This document shows, piece after piece, positions 1 to 12,184 of a stretch of 64,000 bases of DNA. The notes beneath the pieces are model-generated. The model searched no databases, was not told the origin of the DNA, and saw only the letters and a program-made list of their open reading frames with translations. Numbering within the stretch: position 1 is the stretch's first letter; each line of letters starts with the position of its first letter. The position numbers and the translations under genes are program-made. Source of the DNA: Larix kaempferi (Eukaryota > Streptophyta > Pinopsida > Pinales > Pinaceae); contig BSBM01000299.1 in NCBI GenBank assembly GCA_027924585.1, positions 31,720,501 through 31,784,500 of the forward strand, in the 5' to 3' direction.

Positions 1-38
1 CTGAAATTCTCTTTTAGTGCATTTCAAATCTGCATAAC
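1..38 (-). pseudogene. gypsy-A integrase fragment, C-terminal side (cut by the window edge)
   Basis: Read on the minus strand, this stub continues the integrase frame that stops at the far side of element E1. The residues QKSYADLK are split between 9733 and 33, with the ATAAC target duplication (34-38 and 9728-9732) at the break. It is the integrase region just after the catalytic core of a plant Ty3/gypsy element. The rest of integrase, any chromodomain and the 3' LTR lie left of the window. The rejoined frame makes the assignment firm despite the short length. Confidence 0.85.
34..38. repeat. Target-site duplication ATAAC of element E1 (left copy)
   Basis: ATAAC lies directly before the TG at 39 and again directly after the CA at 9727 (9728-9732). 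It is a perfect 5-bp duplication, which proves that 39-9727 inserted as a unit into the gypsy-A integrase. Confidence 0.95.
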
Positions 39-418
39 TGTCACGTACCCAATTTTCCTGAATTAGTAAAATCAGTAAAAATTTAAAATTTTTCAAACAT
101 AGATGATAACAAAAATATGTAACATACTAATCCCTCTTTGAAACACCACATTGGTTAATTACTCATTACAATATATAGAATATACATAGGTTTAGCTACT
201 AAAATCTTATAAACTTATTTTAAAACAACATGTAAAAGACACATTAACTTGTTTTAACATTCTCATAGAACTCTTATTAAATAACAATGAATGCCATTGT
301 ACCCGTTGAAACCCTTTTGCACATCTTTATCTTATAGTCAATAAGAAAACAACTTAATTGATAACAACATTAACAAGATCATAAGGCGAATATATTAGCA
401 TTATACATCACATAATCA

Positions 419-889
419 ACCAACCTTATATAGGAAATGTATACATCAAGTAATCAAGTTTTCATTCATAAAGACACATTTGAGGAACACCATAAGCAAA
501 CACAAGAGACCAAGGATAACGTGGTTCACCCGTACACGGGCTAGTCCACAAAAGGTGTGTGCATCTTTTATTATAATTATCGAAACAAGTGAAGTATTAC
601 AAAATGGAAAACTCAGTTGTTTGCAAAATTCTATCATTCTTGATGCTTCTCTCCTAGAGAGCATTTTCCCTGCAAGATATTTGAAGCTAAACTATGGGTC
701 TAAAATCTAATACATTTAAAGTCAATATTTTGTAATCAAACCTTTCACCAAGAGAATTCTTTAATTTAATAAACACATAAGGATCTATGTATAAAGGAAC
801 CTCCTGCACACCTTTTTATAATATGATGAACCTAATCATTTTTAAGTAGAAGTATAACTGATGGTAAAAATTTTCATTAAATCTTTAAG
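419..889. other. Block of about 470 bp present only in the left LTR of E1
   Basis: In the right-hand LTR the text passes straight from the equivalent of CATCACATAAT (ending about 418) to AAGGCTCCC (starting about 890). The junction shows about one base of shared sequence and no flanking duplication, so a deletion from the right LTR is more likely than an insertion into the left one. No gene is seen in the block. Confidence 0.75.
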
Positions 890-1455
890 GCTCCCTTAAT
901 AAAGAGATGATTATACATAAATCCTTTTTAAGACATACTCTATTCATTACTATTTAATATTAAAATAATTTGAAGCTAGAATTTTATATCCTCCATGGGG
1001 ATAGGACAATAGCAGTTGAGATCAGTACATTCTCTTCCAGGCAGTTGTACTAAACCAAAACCAAAATTTTATAAATCCAAGATCTAAGAAGGACTAAATA
1101 AAATGTTCTAACTCTCCTCCCTTTAGTAGGATCTAGACCAAGACACTTTTTAAAAAAAAGGTCATACCTTTATATATTTTCCAGGATAAAGTTCCAACAT
1201 GTATGGTCTTCAAAATATGTAAGTTTAGTCTAAGAAACCTTTACTATAGAGAACCTCTTTATCTTAGATAAAGTTCATGCTATGTAAATTAAATAAAACA
1301 TATGAAACTCCTTTTTCTAAATAAATAAGGCCATTATAGTAATTGTAAACTTAAACAACCTTTTATAATTCCCACTATTATTTTTAAAGGGTTCATCTAC
1401 CATACAAAACACTTTTGGCATGCACAGACGCGGCTATCATAATAAGAGAGGTGTT

Positions 1456-1485
1456 CTCTTATAAATATATCTATATATATAAGAG
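1456..1485. other. AT-rich hairpin in the E1 LTR
   Basis: CTCTTATA at the left pairs with TATAAGAG at the right through an AT-only centre, giving an almost perfect 30-bp inverted repeat. The same structure lies at 7123-7152 in the other LTR. TATA-like strings within it could be a promoter element, but that is inference. Confidence 0.7.
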
Positions 1486-4060
1486 AAAACCAGATGGATA
1501 AAACCCATGCAGTGGATCAAAATCCATGGCTTGGTATCCATGACCAAAAGAGAGTTTTGAGTGAAGTTAAAATCCTATTCTAGAACGAAGACAGAACTTA
1601 TGATTTAGGTGAATCTAAATTCTTATCAATCGTATCCATTTCTTAAGGCTGAGATCAGAGTGTCATGCGGGAAATCACATTTTTGCAAGTAAAAGAGTCA
1701 AACAGAGGCATTAATCAACCACCGAGGTTAGATTCAAAAGCCTAGGTAATAAAAGCAAAGGAAAATCACAATCATACCGACATTCCTCAGACTGGCGTTA
1801 ACTCAGTTTACCACAGAGGTAAAAAATCAGAACAAAGGAAATTAAATAACGGTTATCCCGATTCTCTATTTCTGCAGAGATCTTCCAGCTGGGTGCTATT
1901 ATGATATTCCAGAATTAACATGAAAGAAATGCTGACACCCGAGTCACCTAAGGTCTAGCTTTTAGCTGGGCACTAGTGCCATTGAAGCGGAGATCGAAAT
2001 TAACCAGGTGCAGTTATATTTACACAAAGAAAATGACTGAGATTAATACATAAAGAGGGCATTCCCGATTGATCAATGATCAGAACGGAACAACTATGAA
2101 ATGTAACTGGAAATTTCTCTAATGTGAACTTCTAACCGCATAAATATATATATAATTTTACTTGGGATAGATCTTACCTGTTCATGCAGAGATCCATACT
2201 CAAACTTTAATCTTATTACTAATCCTTACGAGGGTTGTGAAGATTGTGCTAACTACTTTCCCAATCAACTATATTCTTCTGTCGATGCTGAAACCAGCTT
2301 CATCTAGCTTAGAGGAGACAGTCGTGAAACCATGGATCGATTTCAGTTATGATCACACTACTCAAAACAAAATGACGACAGCTATGCTTAAATCTACCGC
2401 ATCATAATTCAATGCTAATATCTGAACAATGTGACCGAGAGTTTCAGAAATGGTAAGGGAGAGCAGAACTAACACCCTGCAATCCAAAATGGATTTGGAA
2501 TCCAACATACAAACAAAACAAAAGGAAAAGGGACATTGTGACTCTGTTGCAGAAAGAAAAATCGCCCTGCCATTGCATAAAGATGGGAACACTGAAAACT
2601 ATTGTAAGAAACGACCAAAACAACGATCTGGCTAAGAAATTATTCCAAATAACGATCCTCAATGCTCAAGAGGACAGAGGTTTCTCTAAATACTAGCCCA
2701 GTTACCGAAGAATAAAATACCTTGATCTCGAGTTAATAAGGTATTCAGAAAAAATGCTACAATACATTTGATCTGGTAGAGTATTTTCCACGGTTCCTTT
2801 AACCCAAATCCAAATTTCAGAGCATTGTCAGGATTGTAGCAAGTCGCATCTTTCCAAGATTTCATAGTAAATAAATTAAACATTTTAACAAATGTACATT
2901 TAAGGAAAACAACATAAAATGACTCATACTGAAAAAGCAATTAGTTTAAACACGGTTGACGTCTTAGAGAGATATTATATCAGGAAAAATTGCAGAAAAG
3001 AGAAATGCTAAACTATGGAAATACCTTCGAGAAGAAATACTATGAGACGGATTGATGCTTCCCCAAAGGCTCCCTTCGCCGCCATTACTGAAATCCTTTT
3101 TCTTTCCCCCAAAATTTTTTATCATCTATCTAAAAAAATACTCTCCCCCTTCTTCCATCATTTAGCCCTTTTAAAACTATTTTCTAGCTCTTGTCAAGTG
3201 AACTGGTGGTTGAGGATCGTGGGTATAATGGAAGACAGATGTCGAAGGAAGAAAACACATGCTGATGGTAGTTAGGATTTTACGAGCTCCACTAAGGACA
3301 CAACAAGCTATAAAAACTCTCTCGGATTCCTCCTCCACACTCTTCATCAACAACCGTAGTATCACAAGGCCTGAGCTAAAACATAGGTTACTTCTCATTC
3401 TACTACCAAACTTCTAATAATAGCTACACGTCTTCTCCCATAAATTAGAGTGGTATGTTCTCCTTTAAAAGAAAAGTTATATAATAGTTCCAAGGCTCTA
3501 TTGTGGTGTATAGACCTCTCTTCATTATCCATTCCAAAATAGCCTATATTATGTCGATACATATATATATAATCTTAGTATAATATATGTGTCATGCTTA
3601 TTAACACAATATACAAAGGTAAGTTTTTCTTTCAATAAAGATATATATATATCTCGACTTTTAATGTCAAGGTCAAATGATTATAATATCTACTTTTATA
3701 GCTTAGTCATATTAGGATTAGAATAACTTAGGCCATAGTATCTTAGCTGGATACTTAAGGTGAATAATAATCCTACCAGGACGAACTTATATCTCCACTC
3801 ATCATAATCGAATATGATAAGTCATGATATGGTCAACCGATCACATGGCTTCCTAGTCACTATCCATTAGGTTACTTATTGTTTAGTCGCAATTAGCATC
3901 TTTTAACCTTCTAGGCTTAAACTAAGACTTATAAACATATAAATCGCTCAAGGTCCATTGGTGGGGCCTTGGCCTTGAGCTCCTCACCATGGCCATTTAC
4001 AAAACTCATATTTACATTTACAAAATAATAACAATAGGAGTGAATTTTAAGGACGTTACA

Positions 4061-4076
4061 CACTCCACCCCTTAAA
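4061..4076 (-). promoter_or_regulatory. E1 polypurine tract
   Basis: On the minus strand TTTAAGGGGTGGAGTG runs directly into the TGTAACG start of the 3' LTR. Its place and composition are those expected of the plus-strand DNA primer. Confidence 0.8.
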
Positions 4077-4452
4077 GAATAACACCGTCCTCGGTGTTTC
4101 AACAATTTGTCTTTCGCATCGTTTCACCATCTTTTGCTTACTTTTGCTCTTAAGGTTTGGTTGTCTTTACATCTTTGCGATTTCAGCAAGCTCTCTTCAA
4201 TTGTAACCTGCACATTGTACAACTCGTACAAGATTTTTCAGTATTTTTCAGTATAACATAAGTATACAAAATTTCAAAATAGCAAATGTTTATCATTCAT
4301 CCTCATCCTTGATGAAATATTTGCTTACTTTAGCATTCATAACATGCACACATAAATACATGTGATAGTCTAGCTACAAGACAATCATTATCATTAATTC
4401 ATATCATAAAACAATTCTTTTAACTGAACTTTGTAATCACCAAACCTCTTTG

Positions 4453-4575
4453 TACTTCCGCAATCATGGAGACTTGCATACAAAACTCTTATGTATTTTC
4501 TGCAATCGTGAAGACTTGCCATACAAAACCCTTTATGTATTTTCGCAATCGTGGAGACTTGCCATACAAAACATG
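4453..4575. repeat. Three tandem copies of a 43-bp unit
   Basis: The core GCAATCxTGxAGACTTGC followed by ATACAAAAC recurs at about 4460, 4502 and 4545, spaced 42-43 bp, with a few substitutions. It lies within the E1 interior. Confidence 0.85.
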
Positions 4576-4667
4576 AGTCTTCTGTAACTCAGCCGAAAAA
4601 CCTCTGCATACAGCAGAAATATGACAGTCTTACTCTGCAACTCATTACATAGATTCCCTTCATCGAA

Positions 4668-4760
4668 TCTTCTTGTGGGCTCAGTTCTAACACCACAAGG
4701 AAAAAGTTTAGTCTCCTCAGAGAACCTCTTGTGCGCTCCGTTCTAACAACACAAGGAAAA
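4668..4760. repeat. Doubled unit with CTCxGTTCTAACAxCACAAGG
   Basis: Two diverged copies, one beginning CTTCTTGTGGGCTCAG and the other CCTCTTGTGCGCTCCG, each followed by TTCTAACA and CACAAGGAAAA. The spacing is about 62 bp. Confidence 0.65.
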
Positions 4761-6156
4761 TCGTGAGCCCTTCATCTGCTCAATTCGATGGATATAAAGT
4801 TTGCCTAGGACTTTTGGGTCAGTATAACATTCAACGAGCTTCCCACCTGCTCTGTTCCACTTCCATGGGGAACATGACCACAATTTTAGGGAAGTTGCAC
4901 CCTGCAACAGCTAGTAAGTGAATGCAAGATGCAGCCTCTACTTGAGTTCAGGAAATATTATTTTCCCCTCAAATCTTCTCATTTGAGTCCGAGAATTTTA
5001 CTTAGTAACAATCATTTAGTATTTCTTGTATTCCACATGCGACAAAATAGCCACAAAATATTAAATGAATATATTCATCTATTTACCATGCATTTTGATG
5101 ATAACACATCATCAATCATAAGTCTTATCACCAAATCATGATTCATAAAATCCTGTAAATAACATGTAAAGAAAATCATTACTTACTTTTGAGCAACATA
5201 GCTCAACTTATCTATATAAGTCAATGTCCCTTTTTGATCATGTCATCAGTTGGGATTAAGTTCACTTCCTAAAATGTTAGTATAAGGATAAGTTTCTCTG
5301 CTTCAATTGTTCATCTTCTGAACATATTAGTTCCATGGCATTATACGCATGCTCATTTACTTGTGCATCCTCTTCATTTCATCCTGACGCAAACTCTTTT
5401 GCTTAACAAATAAACATGTTAGTTTCATAATTTAAAACGGCTATAGATTCATTTCAAATTGAATACTTTTCGAACCTTTAACAAAATGATGATACTCATC
5501 AATAGTGTTTTCAAGTAATTTCTGAACTTCACTTTCTAATTCCTCATATTCATTTTAACATGCTTAGTTCTAAACATGACACATTTTATTGAAACACATT
5601 AGGATCTATAGGAGTATAAACCATCCTAAATGATGACCCTATTATGCATTCTACGGTAATGAGATGCCTTTATTTACAATATCTCAATAATCTAGCCCAT
5701 AGCTTGGAATATCCTACCACTTCATATGGATGTATAAAAATAACTTCACATTGATATAAAGTAACTTCAAATGTAACTTCACATATATAAGAATATATAT
5801 ACTGCACTTTTAGTCAAGGTCAAAGTATTATCATTAACATCCAACATCAAAACAATTCTTATTATCAAGGGTCAGTCAAATCTCATTAACAAGGGTCAAC
5901 CAAATCTTATCAAATTGAAGATACACAATACTCACATATCAAATTAGATTTGCACATCAACTACTTTGCTTTAATAACTGAAATACTCATCTTTACTCTT
6001 TTGGGAAACTTTGAATTTTAAACTTTTGAATGACATTGCCCCTCGTCCATTCCAGTTCCATGCATCCAAAGTGAAACAAAATAATTGATTAGTAAACTTA
6101 ACAACCTTCATACTTATTTATTGCATGTTGAGCTCATTATGTCCAAGTGTTGTAAC

Positions 6157-6173
6157 CTAATGCTCTCATACCA
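6157..6173 (-). promoter_or_regulatory. E1 primer binding site (initiator-Met tRNA type)
   Basis: Minus strand reads TGGTATGAGAGCATTAGG two bases after the LTR end. The usual plant site is TGGTATCAGAGC, so there is one mismatch (C to G). It fixes the element's orientation. Confidence 0.85.
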
Positions 6174-6175
6174 TA

Positions 6176-9100
6176 TGTCACGTACCCAATTTTCCTGAAT
6201 TAGTAAAATCAGTAAAAATTTAAAAATTTTCAAACATAGATGATAACAAAAATATGTAACATACTAATCCCTCTTTGAAACACCACATCGGTTAATTACT
6301 CATTACAATATATAGAATATACATAGGTTTATCTACTAAACTCTTATAAACTTATTTTAAAACAACATGTAAAAGACACATTAACTTGTTTTAACATTCT
6401 CATAGAACTCTTATTAAATAACAATGAATGCCATTGTACCCGTTGAAACCCTTTTGCACATCTTTATCTTATAGTCAATAAGAAAACAACTTAATTGATA
6501 ACAACATTAACAAGATCATAAGGCGAATATATTAGCATTATACATCACATAATAAGGCTCCCTTAATAAAGAGATGATTATCCAGAAATCCTTTTTAAGA
6601 CATACTCTATTCATTACTATTTAATATTAAAATAATTTGAAGCTAGAATTTTATATCCTCCATGGGGATAGGACAATAGCAGTTGAGATCAGTACATTCT
6701 CTTCCAGGCAGTTGTACTAAACCAAAACCAAAATTTTATAAATCCAAGATCTAAGAAGGACTAAATAAAATGTTCTAACTCTCCTCCCTTTAGTAGGATC
6801 TAGACCAAGACACTTTTTAACAAAAAGGTCATACCTTTATATATTTTCCAGGATAAAGTTCCAACATGTATGGTCTTCAAAATATGTAAGTTTAGTCTAA
6901 GAAACCTTTACTATAGAGAACCTCTTTATCTTAGATAAAGTTCATGCTATGTAAATTAAATAAAACATATGAAACTCCTTTTTCTAAATAAATAAGGCCA
7001 TTATAGTAATTGTAAACTTAAACAACTTTTTATAATTCCCACTATTATTTTTAAAGGGTTCATCTACCATACAAAACACTTTTGGCATGCACAGACGCGG
7101 CTATCATAATAAGAGAGGTGTTCTCTTATAAATATATCTATATATATAAGAGAAAACCAGATGGATAAAATCCATGCAGTGGATCAAAATCCATGGCTTG
7201 GTATCCATGACCAAAAGAGAGTTTTGCGTGAAGTTAAAATCCTATTCTAGAACGAAGACAGAACTTATGATTTAGGTGAATCTGAATTCTTATCAATTGT
7301 ATCCATTTCTTAAGGCTGAGATCGGAGTGTCATGCGGGAAATCGCATTTTTGCAAGTAAAAGAGTCAAACAGAGGCATTAATCAACCACCGAGGTTAGAT
7401 TCAAAAGCCTAGGTAATAAAAGCAAAGGAAAATCACAATCATACCGACATTTCTCAGACTGGCGTTAACTCAGTTTACCACAGAGGTAAAAAATCAGAAC
7501 AAAGGAAATTAAATAACGGTTATCCCGATTCTCTATTTCTGTAGAGATCTTCCAGCTGGGTGCTATTATGATATTCCAGAATTAACATGAAAGAAATGCT
7601 GACACCCGAGTCACCTAAGGTCTAGATTTTAGCTGGGCACTAGTGCCATTGAAGCGGAGATCGAAATTAACCAGGTGCAGTTATATTTACACAAAGAAAA
7701 TGACTGAGATTAATACATAAAGAGGGCATTCCCGATTGATCAATGATCAGAACGGAACAACTATGAAATGTAACTGGAAATTTCTCTAATGTGAACTTCT
7801 AACCGCATAAATATATATATAATTTTACTTGGGATAGATCTTACCTGTTCATGCAGAGATCCATACTCAAACTTTAATCTTATTACTAATCCTTACGAGG
7901 GTTGTGAAGATTGCACTAACTACTTTCCCAATCAACTATATTCTTCTGCCGATGCTGAAACCAGCTTCATCTAGCTTAGAGGAGACAGTCGTGAAACCAT
8001 GGATCGATTTCAGTTATGATCACACTACTCAAAACAAAATGACGACAGCTATGCTTAAATCTACCGCATCATAATTCAATGCTAATATCTGAACAATGTG
8101 ACCGAGAGTTTCAGAAATGGTAAGGGAGAGCAGAACTAACACGCTGCAATCCAAAATGGATTTGGAATCCAACATACAAACAAAACAAAAGGAAAAGGGA
8201 CATCGTGACTCTGTTGCAGAAAGAAAAATCGCCCTGCCATTGCATAAAGATGGGAACACTGAAAACTATTGTAAGAAACGACCAAAACAACGATCTGGCT
8301 AAGAAATTATTCCAAATAACCATCCTCAATGCTCAACAAGACAGAGGTTTCTCTAAATACTAGCCTAGTTACCGAAGAATAAAATACCTTGATCTCGAGT
8401 TAATAAGGTATTCAGAAAAAATGCTACAATACATTTGATCTGGTAGAGTATTTTCCACGGTTCCTTTAACCCACATCCAAATTTCAGAGCGTTGTCAGGA
8501 TTGTAGCAAGTCGCATCTTTCCAAGATTTCATAGTAAATAAATTAAACATTTTAACAAATGTACATTTAAGGAAAACAACATAAAATGACTCATACTGAA
8601 AAAGCAATTAGTTTAAACACAGTTGACGTCTTAGAGAGATATTATATCACGAAAAATTGCAGAAAAGAGAAATGCTAAACTATGGAAATACCTTCGAGAA
8701 GAAATATTATGAGACGGATTGATGCTTCCCCAAAGACTCCCTTCACCGCCATTACTGAAATCCTTTTTATTTCCCCCAAAATTTTTTATCATCTATCTAA
8801 AAAAATACTCTCCCCCTTCTTCCATCATTTAGCCCTTTTAAAACTATTTTCTATCTCTTGTCGAGTTAACTGGTGGTCGAGGATCGTGGGTATAATGGAA
8901 GACATATGTCGAAGGAAGAAAACACATGCTGATGGTAGTTAGGATTTTACGAGCTCCACTAAGGACACAACAAGCTATAAAAACTCTCTCGGATTCCTCC
9001 TCCACACTCTTCATCAACAACCGTAGTATCACAAGGCCTGAGCTAAAACATAGGTTACTTCTCATTCTACTACCAAACTTCTAATAATAGCTACACGTCT

Positions 9101-9727
9101 TCTCCCATAAATTAGAGTGGTATGTTCTCCTTTAAAAGAAAAGTTATATAATAGTTCCAAGGCTCTATTACGGTGTATAGACCTCTCTTCATTATCCATT
9201 CCAAAATAGCCTATATTATGTCGATACATATATATATAATCTTAGTATAATATATGTGTCATGCTTATTAACACAATATACAAAGGTAAGTTTTTCTTTC
9301 AATAAAGATATATATATATCTCGACTTTTAATGTCAAGGTCAAATGATTATAATATCTACTTTTATATCTTAGTCATATTAGGATTAGAATAACTTAGGC
9401 CATAGTATCTTAGCTGGATACTTAAGGTGAATAATAATCCTACTAGGATGAGCTTATATCTCCACTCATCATAATCGAATATGATAAGTCATGATATGGT
9501 CAACCGATCACATGGCTTCCTAGTCACTATCCGTTAGGTTACTTATTGTTTAGTCGCAATTAGCATCTTTTAACCTTCTAGGCTTAAACTAAGACTTATA
9601 AACATATAAATCGCTCGAGGTCCATTGGTGGGGCCTTGGCCTTGAGCTCCTCACCATGGCCATTTACAAAACTCATATTTACATTTACAAAATAATAACA
9701 ATAGGAGTGAATTTTAAGGACGTTACA
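6176..9727 (-). repeat. E1 5' LTR (3,552 bp)
   Basis: Partner of 39-4060, with scattered single-base differences and the 470-bp block missing. It is bounded by TG and CA, with the primer site on its left (minus-strand downstream) and the ATAAC duplication on its right. Confidence 0.93.
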
Positions 9728-9991
9728 ATAACTTTTCTGCCGATCTTGGGCAACTTTTAAGTTACCTTGAACCTGTTTCACGATTAGCTCCATTTCTTTC
9801 AATAAATCTGGTGCTAGCATTAATCTGTCTACAGGTTTATCCCAAGAAATAGGACTACAACATTTTCTTCCATACAAAATCTCAAATGGATTTAACCTAG
9901 CAGATGCTTGATAATGATTATTGTATGCAAATTCTGCTAAATGTAGATAATGTTCCCACTTAGATGGCTAATCTTTGACATACATTCTTAG
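9728..9991 (-). pseudogene. gypsy-A integrase fragment, middle part
   Basis: Read on the minus strand from the E3 junction at 9991 to the E1 junction, the frame gives LRMYVKD, a stop, then PSKWEHYLHLAEFAYNN and later NPFEILYGRKC and PISWDKPVDRLML. This is the well-known segment after the catalytic Glu of plant Ty3/gypsy integrases. The frame joins exactly to 38255 across the CTTAG duplication (ILENMLR followed by MYVKD) and to 33 across the ATAAC duplication. One in-frame stop is seen (TAG at VKD-stop), so it is a pseudogene. Confidence 0.93.
9987..9991. repeat. Target-site duplication CTTAG of element E3 (left copy)
   Basis: CTTAG precedes TGTAATGCC at 9992 and follows TTCCTACA at 38250-38254. 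With one copy removed, the integrase reading frame of gypsy-A is restored, which proves a 28-kb insertion complex. Confidence 0.95.
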
Positions 9992-10303
9992 TGTAATGCC
10001 TGCCTCGGTACTTTAATTGATTAGACTAATGAGGGTACTAGTTTTGAAATGAACAGGCTATGTAAAACACGAACCATTTGAATTTACTTTGAGAATGTTT
10101 TAAAATGAAAATGAAGAATAGTGTATATGCTCGACTGACTGAGACATGATGATAAATGATGAATAATTTGTATGCTCGACTGACCGAGATACTAGGATGC
10201 ATGATGTAAATATTTTATATAGTGCAGCGCTACTAATGTGCGCTTGAGTGTGTGCAGTGGTAGGTAAGACAATATACCGACTGACCCACAATGGAAATTT
10301 AGG
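9992..10303 (+). repeat. E3 5' LTR, recognisable start
   Basis: Matches 36176-36481 with scattered differences, from GCCTCGGTACTTTAA through ATGCTCGACTGACTGAGA to GGAAATTTAGGGG. It includes a doubled ATGCTCGAC motif (about 10128 and 10171). After 10303 similarity to the right LTR stops abruptly. Confidence 0.85.
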
Positions 10304-11755
10304 GGTTCGTCGGTGATCGTGTGGAAGAACGGCGAGACCAAAGCTGCATTATCCTGGAAATCTACATTCAACCCACTGTGGGAGCTTCTGCTCATACAGG
10401 TTCTATGTAATTTAAGTTTTATTTGTTTACATTAAGTTATATTTGAGGAATGAATGTATAATTCTGGTTGAACTATTTTTTTTTAGACAAGAATTTTATT
10501 TGTGCTTACAAAATAGAAGTTATCATATTCTGAATATGATAGGAGATCTGACAGAAAATTCCCCATCCATTTATATTTCTGGAAATGTAGTCTTGTGTTG
10601 ACAAATTGAAATCATCTTATAGAGAAAATAATCAGAAAGTTGAAATTCCTTTAGATTAGATTTACTGTGTAGAAAATAGCACTCTGCAATCTTTAGTGAC
10701 AGTCTTGAACCTTCCCTCTTGGATCCACATCCATAGTTAATTTTTTTGGTTTCGAAAGAAAACAACGATCGACTCTGTATATCCATTACAGAGCTCGATC
10801 CCTAAATTTGATATCGATTTTTGATATTACATATTAATGTTAAATCGCACTCTCAGACCTATATTTGCAGTTAAATTTTAGCTTGAATGAAATAAGATAG
10901 AGATCGACTCTGTATATCAATTATAGAGCTCGATCCCTAAATTTGATATCAATTTTTGATATTATATATATTAATGTGAAATTGCACTCACAGGTCTATA
11001 TTTGCAGTTAAATATTACATTTGATCACGTTTACACATAGAACTACCAATAATTTACATGATATTCATCTTGCACAACTTTTCCCATAAATGTAACTTAT
11101 AACATGAATGACATTGGGTTTTCTGGACAATATATAAATATAGTATTATAACTACACAATCTATAGGTCACAAAACCATTTAGAATTATGTAAATGTCCC
11201 TACTCTACCTATGTAAGTATGATGCCTTCTTACTATACACACTATATATTCACTTTTTAAACTATGCACATGTAAGATATATTAGCTTATTAATGAACTT
11301 GCATTGTCATATTCTCTAACTCTACTTTATGTAGAGGTCTCAAACTATATAGTGGATTTTACAAAATTCATCACTTCTTCAACACTCCTCTAATGCATCT
11401 ATTCTCCTTTAGCAAGGATACTTTTAGCTTCTCGAACAAGTTAGAATTATTCTTCTCTAAATTTGCTAGTATGTAAGTTTGAATGGTATCCAGGGTTCGT
11501 ATACTTTGATGAAGGGTTTTGCGTCAGGAGTTTTATCGATTGATTGTAAATGCTTATTTTCTGAAATCAAGGCAATGGCTTCGCAGGTATGCACTACTAA
11601 TTTGTAATCATGCTTTGGATTGTGAAAAGAGAGAAGTTAAACTTACTTGAATTATAGGATCTTATATGTACTTGAGTCAGGAAGAGAAGAAAACCCTACA
11701 TAACTTGTTTATAAAAAATTGAGATTATAACTTTTAAACGGCACTCCAGTGATTA
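10304..11755 (+). other. E3 left LTR remainder and interior, no gene seen
   Basis: AT-rich sequence with no coding signal. Short phrases near 10320-10450 weakly resemble 37960-38100 in the right LTR, so part may be a diverged LTR end, but no primer site could be placed. A tandem duplication lies at 10767-11014. Confidence 0.5.
10767..11014. repeat. Tandem duplication, period about 135 bp
   Basis: GATCGACTCTGTATATC starts at 10767 and 10902. Both copies continue through GAGCTCGATCCCTAAATT, a TTTTTGATATTA segment and TATATTTGCAGTTAAAT. The copies differ by a few substitutions. Confidence 0.88.
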
Positions 11756-11883
11756 TGTAATATCCCAACTTTTTGACTAACTATGATTATGATGTCATGT
11801 CAGGTCACGACCCCAGTATGTGTGATTTATTATGTTTTACATAGCATTTATATGTTTTGATTTATTTTCCTTATGAGTGATGT

Positions 11884-12184
11884 ATTGGGCATGGACCCTG
11901 ATTTGTTTCATTATTGAATATATGTGGGGAAGGAAAGCCGAATGAATAAACTATGTTGTATTTCGAGAAGTGATTACAAAATTATGATATACTGAGATTT
12001 TATCTTTTGTTACATTATACTGTGCAGAGCATGATTTACATGGTTGATTAGTTAGTGTGTTGAGCGTGGACTCAAGAACACACAAAAGACCTATATACTG
12101 GGCCTAGGCCCCGAGGTGTTTAGAGATCTATTTTCATACTGGGCCTAAGACCCGATGTACGTTGAGTATTGGGCATGAGCCCTA
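11884..12184. repeat. Cluster of GGGC/GCCC palindromic motifs
   Basis: Four units of the form TGGGC-few bases-GCCC or GACCC occur at about 11886, 12099, 12138 and 12168. The best is the perfect 12-base palindrome GGGCCTAGGCCC at 12100-12111. Four related TGTTGAG...(G)GCTC/ACTC units lie at about 12060-12400. Confidence 0.65.

Larger units (their letters stand above)
39..4060 (-). repeat. E1 3' LTR (4,022 bp)
   Basis: Near-identical to 6176-9727 except for about 470 bp (roughly 419-889) absent from the other copy; the difference in length (4,022 against 3,552) equals that block. The ends are TG...CA. It holds an AT-rich hairpin at 1456-1485 and several short ATATAT runs. ORFs of 60-90 codons occur on both strands in both copies, but the copies are too similar for that to mean conservation. 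Confidence 0.93.
4061..6175 (-). other. E1 interior, non-coding (2.1 kb)
   Basis: AT-rich sequence with no retrotransposon domain in any frame. It holds three tandem copies of a unit of about 43 bp at 4453-4575 and a doubled unit of about 62 bp at 4668-4760. The primer site is at its right end. Nothing else is recognised. Confidence 0.8.
39..9727 (-). mobile_element. E1: non-autonomous LTR retrotransposon with giant LTRs
   Basis: The element has two long direct repeats (39-4060 and 6176-9727) around a 2.1-kb interior and is flanked by ATAAC duplications. On the minus strand the LTR starts TGTAACGTCC and ends GTACGTGACA. A primer binding site of initiator-Met type lies beside the right-hand LTR and a purine tract beside the left-hand one, so the element reads right to left. 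No gag, protease, RT or integrase is seen in any frame; the short ORFs look like chance. It fits the class of large non-coding retrotransposon derivatives that use proteins made by other elements. LTRs longer than the interior are unusual. Confidence 0.92.

Noticed and set aside
2362-2662. Overlapping ORFs on both strands of the E1 LTR, present again at 8029-8329
   Set aside because: The two LTRs are near-identical copies, so presence in both is not evidence of selection. No domain, and three frames overlap.
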